In this document: positions 23,401 to 32,670 of the stretch, in pieces
Position numbering within the stretch: position 1 is the stretch's first letter
Layout: each line of letters begins with the position of its first letter
Source of the DNA: Desmodesmus armatus
Lineage: Eukaryota; Chlorophyta; Chlorophyceae; Sphaeropleales; Scenedesmaceae
Assembly: GCA_007449985.2 (NCBI GenBank)
Contig: VIIQ02000230.1
Coordinates: forward strand, 1 to 64,000
Direction: 5' to 3'
Length of the DNA: 64,000 nt
Notes under the pieces: generated by a model
Database searches by the model: none
Seen by the model: the letters and a program-made list of their open reading frames with translations, nothing else
Told to the model about the DNA's origin: nothing
Made by a program: the position numbers and the translations under genes

Positions 23401-25755
23401 GTACATGGCAGCTTACATAGTCACTGGTTGGAAGAAGGTACAGCTTGTGTTGGGCATCTTCCAATGAGGCTGCTTGTCTGCTGCTGCTGCTGCTGCTGTT
23501 GGTGCTGCAGTGAGGCCCTCAAGTGGGCTGAGACGTCCCTTGACCTTATGCAGCAGGTTGCTGAGCTGCCCCGCCTGCACCCTGCACTGGAGCCACACAT
23601 CAACCTCGTCATTGAGCTCAAGCAGAAGACAGGTGCGCTTGTGTCTTTGTGTGTCGACAGAGTACTTGGATACATGCAAGCTGTGTGTGTGTTGGAGGGG
23701 GGGGGCTGGTCGGCTTGTGCGCTGATCGTGTCATCAGGGGGGATGTGCACGGCAGCACTGGAGCCACACATCAACCTAGTCATTGAGCTCAAGCAGAAGA
23801 CAGGTGGGCGGGAATGTGTGTTTGGCATTGAAGATGCATGTGTAGCTAGCATACTGAGAAGATGCAAGTCACATGCAAGCAATCTATGAGGCACATCAAC
23901 CTAGGTTGAGAGCTTAGGCAGAAGACAGGTGGGTGGGGATGTGGAGGGGGGTGGGGGTGTTGAGAGGGGCAAGGTGGGAGTGTGGTTGGCATGTGTGCTG
24001 TCTAGTCGAAGGGGGGGGGGAGGAGGCTAGCAAAGACAGGGAAGTGGCAAAGCAGACATGTTGGCCTGGTGGGGGTCGGCAGGGGCGGGGTCGGCAGGGG
24101 CGGGGGTCGGCAGGGGCCAGGGACGGCAAGCCACACATACACCTGGCCTAGAGCCCAAACAGAAGACAGGTGGGCGCTGACGTGTTGACACATGAGTTGC
24201 ATCCAGCAGGCGCATGTCATGATGACGTTATGGCTATGGGATATGCATCGAAGCATAAGAGTGTTATTTTTTGCCAGCTACAGACTGACGTTGCTACAGA
24301 GGGTGGTGTTGATGTAAGCGCGGACCATTGGCCTGTGAGCAAGGGTGAAGTTGGCTTGGATACTTCCACCAGTTGGAATGTCAACAGACTGGCGGAGAGG
24401 GGGGTGGGCATGTGCGCTGATTGGGTCATCAGGGGGGCGGTGCAGGGGCGCAAAGGCAGCAAAGCGGCAATGCAGGAGTGTTTGTGGTTATGGGGGTACT
24501 GTGTGTAAGACACTTGGAAGAGCAGGGGGTTGCAGGCCGAAGAGCGTCATACGTCCATGTGTTTGTGTCGACAGATGGAGTACTTGGGTACATGCAAGCT
24601 CACTAAGACTGTGTGTGTGAGGAGGGGGGGGGGTGGGGAATGTCACACATTGACCTGGTCCTACAGCTCACGCAATGGAAAAGGTTGTGTGAGCACTGGG
24701 TTGCGTCACACCTACGATTCTTAGTGACTTTTTCTGTGGGTCCCCAGGGAGAGGGCCTTGCAGAGACAGGCCTAAAACGAGGACTCCAACCCGAAATGGT
24801 CACTGCAATGACTAGGTGCTGCTGCTGCTGCTGCTGCTGGTGTGTCTGTTCCTGCTATCTTTTCAGGTGATGAGGCAGGTGCAGATGAGATGCGCAAGGA
24901 GCTGCTCAAGGCCAAGGCAAAACTGGTGGCAGCCATGCAGAGGCAGGCCGGTGAGTAAACAAAACAGACGGTACAGTACAATAATTGGGGACAGGGTCCC
25001 AACCTCAGCACTAGCCAGCGAGCCTCGGGCTCATGACCAACCAACAACCATCACCCTGCACTCACACTATCTTTGAACCAACTCAGTCAGGGGCAGTAAT
25101 GCAGAGGCAGGCCGGTGGGTAAACACCCCACTTCCAACAGCCCCTTCTCTAAGCTCTCGTTGCCACCCTGATGGCAGTGTCAGCAGCTGTGTATGTGTGT
25201 GAAATATGAATTGTTGTGTGTTTGGTTACAAGTTGTAGGCTGATTGAGCTTGATGCCGGCTGGAAGCCAGGAACCTTGCCTGCGCTTGCTGTCATGTGCT
25301 GCCCTGTGCACAAGTCAACCCTCATGACGCTGTGTGCATGTGTTAGTCTGCAGCCATGCTGCTCATTGCAACAACAACACCCTTCAACACAGGCACAGGG
25401 CAGCGCTTGAGGTCCAGGTCATGGGTTGAAAGTGCATGGATGCAGTGCTCCCAATGTCATGTCGCGAACATGTGATGAATGTTATGTCCCTTCCCCCAAG
25501 CCCCTCGCTCCCTTGCGCGTTGCAGGGCGTTGCCGTGCCAAATACTATGATTGTTACCGTAATTGTAACTGTTACGTTGCTGCTGCTGGCTCTGCAGGTG
25601 CCGCTGGTGGTCGTGGTGCTGGTGGGCGCGGCGCAGCAGCAGCAGCAGCAGCAGCAGCCGCAGCAGCTGCAGGTGGCCGTGCCAACGGAGCAGCAGGCAG
25701 GGGTGCTGGTGCTGCCAGCAAGCCTGGGGGCAAGAAGAGCAAGAGCAGGAAGTAA
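17303..25755 (+). CDS. Membrane-anchored, Ala-rich tetratricopeptide repeat protein
   Basis: Thirteen exons, all in phase: 17303-17676, 18061-19112, 19609-19693, 19994-20045, 20426-20527, 20825-20926, 21166-21332, 21564-21752, 21927-22041, 22773-22956, 23511-23632, 24867-24950 and 25598-25755, about 928 residues. ATG context is CACAAAATGGC. Residues about 66-88 (SVGVIAGAAVAAVTLIAAGV) form one membrane segment; a basic Ser-rich stretch and a long Ala/Pro/Glu linker follow, then an acidic module with DEDGNTLG / DEDGNVML repeats. The C-terminal half is helical TPR-like ('LSNNMGAVLRKQDLHQE', 'ATCHRQAGDLDTSAQLFNRL') and ends in a Gly/Ala/Arg/Lys tail. Exons 5 and 6 are exactly 34 codons each, the length of one TPR. 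The exon 7 end is uncertain: a donor at 21277 also closes in phase, but the bases up to 21332 read as TPR-like protein (EEARTLLNDSVNAIKE) if one base is added. TPR domains bind partner proteins; partner and compartment cannot be told. Confidence 0.78.
19272..19349 (+). repeat. Echo of TPR exon 2 3' edge
   Basis: A nearly exact copy of 19043-19125 (coding GEVIGGLDEDGNVMLYEQAA and the GTGAGT donor) lies about 230 bases downstream in the following intron. It keeps the reading frame and the donor and differs at very few bases, so it is young. Confidence 0.92.
22131..22208 (+). repeat. Echo of TPR exon 9 3' edge
   Basis: This copies 21973-22050: AVEVLEGALEGA followed by GEETAEA and a GTGAGT donor. 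The middle reads RTKLG instead of KSKFG. It lies about 160 bases downstream, in the following intron. Confidence 0.9.
22563..22628 (+). repeat. Echo of TPR exon 10 5' edge
   Basis: This copies the acceptor and first codons of exon 10 (22758-22821): CTCATTGC-GCAG then SVMAALATCHRQAGD. The copy meets a TGA right after the duplicated part, so it cannot replace the real exon. It lies upstream, in the preceding intron. Confidence 0.92.
23124..23190 (+). repeat. Echo of TPR exon 10 3' edge
   Basis: This copies 22900-22962: GVMLARTLADIYQEAENNR and a GTGGG donor, here reading LARILANIYQEAENNR. It lies about 225 bases downstream in the following intron, between long G runs. Confidence 0.92.
23757..24675 (+). 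repeat. Array of decaying echoes of TPR exon 11 3' edge
   Basis: The exon end at 23583-23632 (LEPHINLVIELKQKT plus donor) recurs at 23757-23808 (almost perfect), 23889-23933, 24130-24174 and, weakest, 24643-24675. Flanking intron words also recur: 'GTCGACAGA(TGGA)GTACTTGG' at 23653 and 24567, and 'GCTGAT-G-GTCATCAGGGGGG' at 23720 and 24416. The 1.2-kb intron therefore appears built largely from one repeated unit of increasing decay. Confidence 0.85.
24968..25037 (-). repeat. Dispersed ~75-bp repeat, copy 1
   Basis: On the minus strand it reads CATGAGCCCGAGGCT, CGCTGGCTAGTGCTGAGG, TTGGGACCCTGTCCCC, then a TACTGTAC tail. It matches the copies at 47591-47660 and 55596-55680, which lie on the plus strand in introns of other genes. 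Confidence 0.8.
25099..25124 (+). repeat. Echo of TPR exon 12 3' edge
   Basis: ATGCAGAGGCAGGCCGGTG-GTAAACA repeats the exon 12 end and donor at 24937-24957, about 160 bases downstream in the following intron. The copy is short. Confidence 0.75.
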
Positions 25756-27285
25756 AAATCGAGCAGCAGGGACGGAGCCGGCATGATACTGCCAGGAGTG
25801 CTTTTTGTTTCGTGCACACCTCGGATCGTAGCGACGGATTGTGGCGGCTTGACTCAAGCTCAGTGGCATACACTGTGTCCCACAGATTGTGTCAGCCGGT
25901 GTGAAACGGGGCCGCAGCAGTTTTTGTGAAGGTCTTGGGGGTCTGCTGCTGCTGAAATGTTGGGAGTTGGCCTGTGAAAAGCGCTAGGAAAGCAGGATGT
26001 AGTTGGTTTTGGTGTGTTGGCCCTTGTGAGGCTTGGTGGCAGCGTGGTTTGTGGAAGCAGCCGCAGAAGCAGAAGCAGCAGCATGCAAGTGGTGGTATAG
26101 ACTTTTGGTAAGCTTGACACCAGGCATGGACTCCTGTCAGCACAACACCAGCACCTTGTGGGTTGCTGCTGTCACAGATGAAGGCAGGTGTGAGTCAAAG
26201 GATGACTCATCAATGTTTCAAGTTTGAATAGTCGGTTGAGCCAGTCTCAGTGGCCTGGTACTTGCCGGTTGCAGCAGGGCAGTGCAGTCACAGGTGTTAC
26301 GGAGGCTTGACTGGGCAGTTGAGGTTGCACCGGTGAGGCAGGGCATGGAAGAGCGCTAGGCTTGATTCTGCTTGATGGGGTAAAGGGTTATGTGGAAGTC
26401 GGCCACACTGTAGAAGTCCTTGTCAGTTGAGGCAGTGGCCTGCGATGCAAGGGGCCGGGGTGCTGCACGAGCTAGTTGCCTGTGTCGCTACTGGGCCCTG
26501 GGCACATTGTGGGTAGCCTGGGTTTTCTGCCGACCAGATGGTTTTTGTCAGCGGTGAGGAAAGATGAAGTAGATATGTCATCTGCTGTAGTAGATATGTC
26601 ATCTGCTGTGTGTTGAGCTAAATGGTGGAATTGTTGGGATGGCCATACGGCCGGGGTATGTTAGAGCCACCCACATGGACTGCACATGGCTGTGACTGCA
26701 GCAGGGCAGCGGGTGGCTGGCGTGTTGCCATGTTCAGCATCACTGATGAGCACTTGAAGGAGATAGAGCTGTAACCATCATCATGTTGGCTGTTGAGTTA
26801 CGACTGTGAATTTTACACTGACTGTCCAAGTTGGATCAAGGCTGTGTTTGGGACCCCTGCTTTTTCACAAGTTGCGAGCCTGACATGCTGGCTGTGTGAA
26901 CAAACAGCATGGCGTAAAACTGAGAGGCCCTTGCGTTCTGTAGTTGAGGGACTACTCCGCATCACCATCGCTGTTCTATGCACCAAACCAGCTTGCCTAT
27001 GAAAGCTTCCCCAAAAGGTCGCAGTGCAAACTGTACGCCAGTGAGCCAGGCCCTTTCAGTAATAGAAAGTGGTCCCTTTGTATGTCAGTGCCAAAGTCAA
27101 GCCAAACACACAACCTTACAGCAGCAAAGCTGCATCACGTGGCTCAAGCCAGGCTTGCAGGTGAATCCCTGCCTCACATACAAACTTGAGGGAAAGCGGT
27201 GCGCCCAGATGCACACCAAACCCTGTCGACCTTCAAGATAGATCAATGCGCACTTCAAGATACATTGATGCGCACAGCCAACAAC
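25756..27285. other. Convergent 3' regions
   Basis: No gene was found. The plus strand is G/T-rich until about 26.9 kb and C/A-rich after it. This fits the 3' untranslated regions of the plus-strand TPR gene and of the minus-strand gene to the right meeting there. A 19-base tandem duplication (GTAGATATGTCATCTGCTG) lies near 26570-26610. Confidence 0.5.
27116..27120 (-). promoter_or_regulatory. Candidate poly(A) signal TGTAA (minus strand)
   Basis: TTACA on the plus strand is TGTAA in the sense of the gene ending at 27286, about 165 bases past the stop. Confidence 0.4.
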
Positions 27286-28836
27286 TCACTGCATGGCCTT
27301 TGGCCGCACTGGCTTCGGCAGCAACACAGGCACCTTTGCATCACCACCTGCAGCAGCAGCACCCCCCTTACCCCCACCACCCCCCTCACCCTTCCCACTG
27401 CGCCTAGCCGCCGCAGCAGCAGCACCAGCCGCTGCTGTTGCCCCTTGATCCTGATTGAACACCCCAGCTATCCGCACTTTCGCCTCGATCCTAGCAGACT
27501 CATCCAACGATGGATCTGCATCTATTGCATCCATCACATCTGACAAGCCACCACTGCTGCCACTGCTGCCGCCATTGCTGCCACTGCTGCCGCTGTCCCC
27601 ACCAGCCTCTGCTGCCTCTAGCCAGTCCTGCACACCCATTCCAGACCAGCTCTCACCCTCCCCACCCCCGCTGCTGCTGCCACCGTCTGCGCTATCAGCA
27701 TTATCGCCGTCTTCTGCCTGTTCTAGCAGTCGGGCAAACTCGGCTTCATTTGCCTGCAGCAGCCGCATCAGCTGCGGGTCCTTGCTGATCCAGTCGTCGT
27801 CAAGGGATGACTCATCGTTGTCGAGGGATGACTCATCGTCATCTTCGTCAAAGTCACCGAAGATTGACTCATCCAGGTCGATGATGTCATCGTCGGAATC
27901 TGCAGATGGCAGTGACGTGCACAGCAGCCGCGGCAGGTGGTGACATGTGATGATGGTCAAGGGATGGGGGGAGAGGGGGGGGGGGGTGAGGGGCGGAATC
28001 CCCCGGGGGGGGGGGGGGGGGGATGGGTGTGAGTGCTGGACACAAGGCGATAGTGCCCATGGTGGCCATAAGGAGGGGGGGCTGCGTCATTCAACATGCA
28101 TTGATAGTATGCAATTGCAAAACGAAGACACAAGCTGCCATGCTGAAACATCAGCCACTACTCGTGCGCCTGCAGGCATCAATCCTTCAAGTAGGGTGAC
28201 CTAGGGACTGCTGCAGGTCCCAGCCTGACCCAATCAAAGGCTGAACTAGTATTGGCAAGACAAGTCCCATACAGATACCAGGGGCATACAGCAAACCCAG
28301 TGCACCAAGTACACCAGCGGGTGTGTACATGAGTCAAGTTTTTTTTTTTTGGTTGACATGAGTCAAGTTGACTAAAAACCATCCCTCTGTCACCTTCACC
28401 ACACCCCTGCTGCTGTAGCAACAAACCCCATACAGTAAGCAGCAGTAAGCAGCAGTAAGCAGCAGTCACCAGCGGCAAACACCAAACCCAAGTACACCAA
28501 GAGCACCGGGGGGGGGGGGGGGTCGGGGGGTACATGACTCAAGTTGACTAACAACCATCCCATGACTCAAGTTGACTAACCACCACTCCTCCCTCACCTT
28601 CAGCATCCCCCTGCTGCTCCCGCAGCTCCTCCTGTCTCACAGCCAGCAGCGCAGACTCCATGCTCGTCACTTTCCTGCCGCTGACTGTTAGCTTCTCTGT
28701 TATTTTCCGCGCCTCCTCAGCTTCCCACGCAAGCAGGTCTGCAGTCCTCACAACCTCATCGTAACCATCATCCTGCTGCTGCTGCTGCTGTAAAGGGGAG
28801 CCCCCAGCTGCTGCTCTTGTAGCATCGCTGCTGCCG

Positions 28837-28871
<35 letters not shown>

Positions 28872-30267
28872 GCTGCTGCCGGCTTGGAACTGCTGCATCG
28901 CTTTCTTCGCAGCAGCAAGCTCAGCCGCAAAAGCGTCCAACGCCCTCACCGCCTCCTCTTCCTCCTGCACACTGCTGCTGCTGCTGCCATTGCTGCTGGC
29001 GCCGTTGCTGCTGCTGCCATTGCTGCCATTCGCGGACACGCCCCAAACCCAAACCCTGCCCCTGCTGCCCGAAAACCCTCAAAGTCCTGCAGCCCATCAG
29101 CACTGAGTGCTGCTAGGGGGTCAGCCATGGGGTCATTGTCGACAAGGCTGCTAAGGCCAAGGCCATCTGGTGCTGCTGCTAACTCTGCAGCCATTTCGAT
29201 AAGTTCCTGCAGCAGTTGGTCTGCCTCTGGTTCCAACTCAAACGGCTGCAGCTGCAGCTGTGCTGGCACCGCATCTGCAGATGCCGCCGCTTCAGCATCA
29301 GCCAGGGTGGGTGACGCTTCTGCTGCTGGTGAGAATTGTGTGCTGCTTGACGGAGTGGCAGCAGTGGCGGCGGCCGCAGCGGCAGCGCCTCCTGCAGCAG
29401 CAGCTGCTGCTGAGCCTTTCATGCGCTGCAGCAGCTGCTGCTTGCGCTTTTGCAACACACGCTCCTTGCTGCCGCCACCGCTGCTGCTGCTCGTGGTGGG
29501 TGCTGCAAGGGAGGTATGCTGCTCATCAGTGCTGGGGTAGCCCCCGCCTCCTGCTGAGCAGCAGGTGCTGGTGCAGGTGTTGGTGCTGACTGTGCATTTG
29601 CTGACGCGCCCTGCTGCTCTATCTGCTGTTGTGGCGGAACTTGCTGCACTGTGCGCTGACGTGCTGCGCCGCCTCCCTTGCTGCGTTTTTGTCCCTGCTG
29701 CCCTTGCTGCTCCTGCTGCTTGAACTGCTGCACACTGCCGCGCGCCCGCTGCACCCAATTGAACTCTCCTGGCTTGGAGGTGCGCCCTGCAGCAACACAT
29801 TTGGCACACTTCTAAGACTGCTATTCGTGTGTTTGAATCTATTTACGAAAGCTGCTGTGCAGCCCATGCTGCCTGACTTTATTTATTTATTTAATACATG
29901 AGCTGCACCGATTGCAGCACCAACCAGGCTAGCTGCTTCTCGGCACAACAGCAAAAGAACAACCAAATGCAGAACACACAGCAAATAAAAGTGCAATTGC
30001 TCCCACTAAGCAGCAGGAGAGATGAGTGTACAGACCATGTGTGGCAGCAGTGTGCAGCAGCACCCACAACAGCAGCAGCAGCAGTGTGTGGCCCATGTTC
30101 AGCTTACCAGGCTGTTCAGGCTGCTCCTCCACGTCTCGGTACTCAAAGTACAGTCCCTCATTCTTTTGTTGGCCTTTTTTGCCCTTTGCGCGGCATTTGA
30201 CGACGCGATTTGGCTGCGACACTGTCAGGCAGGCTGGCGCAGCACAAGTGGGCAACCGGCGAAGCAT
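27286..30267 (-). CDS. Unknown, probably plastid-targeted low-complexity acidic protein
   Basis: Three exons: 30267-30108, 29786-28598 and 27899-27286, about 654 residues. Exon 2 needs two single-base additions, in the C/G runs at 29541-29545 and 29041-29044, for frame and phase to close; with both, the arithmetic is exact. The N-terminus MLRRLPTCAAPACLTVSQPN is Arg/Ser/Ala-rich without acidic residues, like a chloroplast (or mitochondrial) transit peptide. A conserved-looking stretch 'NEGLYFEYRDVEEQPEQPG' follows, then 'PGEFNWVQRARGSVQQFKQQ', poly-Gln/Ala/Ser regions, helical segments ('LDAFAAELAAAKKAMQQF', 'LLAWEAEEARKITEKL'), an acidic patch (DESIFGDFDEDDDESSLD) and a Gly/Ala/Lys C-terminus. 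I do not recognise the family. The structured N-terminal 70 residues are the best handle for a homology search. Confidence 0.65.
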
Positions 30268-30347
30268 TATGTATTCTGTTTAGCTTGGACAGAACAGGAT
30301 TGATCTTCACGATCAAATGTAGAGTGGGGTTGCCGACTGCAGTGGGG

Positions 30348-30474
30348 ATGCTGCTGCTCTTCTGCTGCTGTGGTTGTGTGAGAGCTGGAGCCCAAGATGA
30401 CACTGCGGTTGCTGGTGATAGTGGTACGACAACTTCGCCTCCTGGACTGACGGTGAATGGTTGTGCTGCTGCAG
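30348..30474 (+). CDS. Possible first exon of a secreted protein
   Basis: An ATG at 30348 opens MLLLFCCCGCVRAGAQDDT, a convincing signal peptide with a plausible AGA cleavage site, followed by a Thr/Ser/Gly-rich stretch and a GTAATA donor (GCA G|GT). It diverges from the gene starting at 30267. No following exon was found, so it may be a remnant or chance. Confidence 0.25.
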
Positions 30475-31453
30475 GTAATACAAAAGCTTGGAAGGGACGG
30501 AACTCAGAGGAGCGTGCACGTCATACGGGTGGCGGCCCCCTAGATGCATTTAGATTAGTTAATATCAGTTTACTGACCCTGAAGACATGTGTTGTTGCCC
30601 TGCCCTGTCTTCCCCTACCCATTCAACTTCCGGACCTGCATTCTCTAGACATGCACCCCAATACTTCTTTTTTAGTGGTGTACAAGGTGGTGATGAATAG
30701 CAGGCAAAAGCTTGAGCAGTTGAGAGCACCTTTCAATCATGACGTAATGTGACTGCAGCTGTCTGTCATGTTCATGTGAATGGAGCAACTATGCACATCA
30801 GCTTCTTGCATGTCCAGCTTACACACCTTCCATGAAAAAAGCAATGGCAAGGCCTTCACCTCGACAGACAAGTTACACCCAAGGTACAGCCATGCACATC
30901 ACTACAAACGCTATAGCAGGTATACACTGGATAGCAAGGCAGCTATTGGGAATCACTGCACAGCAGCAAGACCCAGCCAACACACCACCCGCAGCTGTGT
31001 GGGTCCCTGCTTGACCCCTGCTTGTGCACGTGCCAGGTGCGCAACAGAACCAACGCAGCAAAGCTGCTGTCCCACCACGTTTGTTGCCAGCTGCGTAAAA
31101 GAAACAGCCGCCTCCAAGCTTCATAACACAGTGTCTTAGTACTGCTCGCCCAATTCCCTCTGCCGATACAAGGCCACAGTCACCCCACACCCGCCAGAAA
31201 AACTGGCCAACTGTCCTCAATTCATGCGTTGTCAACACCCGAACACATAGCATCCGCACACGATGTTATCGCAGGCCAGCTGGCATGGCAAAACAAAACA
31301 AGCCATTGTCGCACTGCACGGTACACATCACCAGCAATCGCATCCCCCCAATCGTCAACCACTGCCACTGGACTGCACCCACCTCCGCAACCCTTCATGC
31401 ATTGCAATGGGCCCTCACACCCTCACCAACATCATGAATGATTCTGCAAAATG

Positions 31454-31499
31454 CATTGATGTGTGGCGAATGTGTCTGCGTGTAACATTTTCTTCCCCA
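31454..31499 (+). repeat. 46-bp direct repeat, left copy
   Basis: CATTGATGTGTGGCGAATGT, continuing through GTGTAACATTTTCTTCCCCA, occurs here and again at 32625-32670 with no mismatch over 46 bases. The pair brackets 1.1 kb containing a LINE-like coding fragment. Confidence 0.9.
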
Positions 31500-32027
31500 A
31501 AAAAAAACTTTCACCAGCCGCACCATCCCTCCTTGGGAGACTCAAATGCACGCCAAGCATGCATCAGAACAGGGACATTACTCGGGCGGCTGTGCACGAC
31601 AGGACGGGGCATCCTGCCTCAATTTTGATCCAACAGTAACATCAACATGCTCGCCATGAGCCTGTTGAACACCCCCAGGGTGCTGATTATGGCCCTGCAG
31701 CTTCTAAGACGCGAGAGCTGACATCTTTGCTGCAGCAAGGAAACCAGCTGCAGCCTAACGCACATGCAGCGCCTTATGAGCACAACGCTCTTGCATGCAC
31801 AGCAGCAGCAGCAGCAGGCCTCACCCATCAGCTCGAGGAGGCGTGTGTTGCGCTGACTGTACTGACAGAGTCTCCCTCGTATCACTCCACGCCCAGCTCA
31901 GTGTACTTCCACAAAAACACCCCTCTCCCAGATGAACACCCCCGACACACGCCACCAGAAAAGGCCTTTCCAATTTCCCATTTTTAGCGTGCCACATTCC
32001 CCTTGAGTAGCGCGTAACCTTGCCCAG

Positions 32028-32399
32028 TTGCGTATTGGTTCAGCCCACCTTGAAATAGAACAGGGCCGTAAGCGAAGGGTCTCTGTGCCCCGTGCTGACC
32101 GCCTGTGTCGATTGTGTTGTGGAGAGGATGCTACCCTGGCCCACCGCCAAGCTGTACTGGCAAGGACAGGTACTAGTCGTAATGTGGAAGACTTGAAGCA
32201 CTTCCTGTTGGAGTGCCCTGTTTACGATGATTTGCGCGCCGCTTGCCCGGCCTTCCCCCTGTCTGATGCTGTGGTACTGGACGACCCTGAATGTGTGCGA
32301 TCAGTGTTTCAACATGGAGAGCAGTCTGCGTTGGCATACACTCTGTACAAGATGAAAGTGCGCCGGGCGCGCCTTCTTGGGCTGACTTTGGGTATCTGA
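32028..32399 (+). mobile_element. LINE retrotransposon fragment, C-terminal zinc-binding part
   Basis: The 123-residue frame contains CRLC, then after a spacer 'LKHFLLECPVYDDLR', the C-x2-C ... H-x4-C zinc-binding pattern found at the C-terminus of non-LTR retrotransposon reverse transcriptases (zf-RVT type), and ends at a TGA at 32397. The upstream polymerase motifs are absent from the 1.5 kb to the left, so this is a 5'-truncated copy as is usual for LINE insertions. The 46-bp repeat that follows may be part of its 3' untranslated region or a target-site feature. Confidence 0.65.
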
Positions 32400-32624
32400 C
32401 CTGACAAGGGGTATTTCTTGGTGTTGCTGCCTGCTGGATCCTAGCTGTTTGCTTCCCACTTCTGTTCAAGGTTGTCGTGTTGCCTCAGGATGTCAACGAA
32501 GTCTCCTTTGCTGTCTTGCTTTGAATCAGGCTACTATCTGGTGTAGGTGGTGCAAACCACTGACGGGGATCGGGGTTTTTCCCCACCTTAGTGTTTCAAC
32601 CGGTTCAACCCTGGCAGGCGATGC

Positions 32625-32670
32625 CATTGATGTGTGGCGAATGTGTCTGCGTGTAACATTTTCTTCCCCA
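32625..32670 (+). repeat. 46-bp direct repeat, right copy
   Basis: This is the exact match of 31454-31499. It lies about 225 bases beyond the LINE-like stop codon and includes a TGTAA polyadenylation-type motif. Confidence 0.9.
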
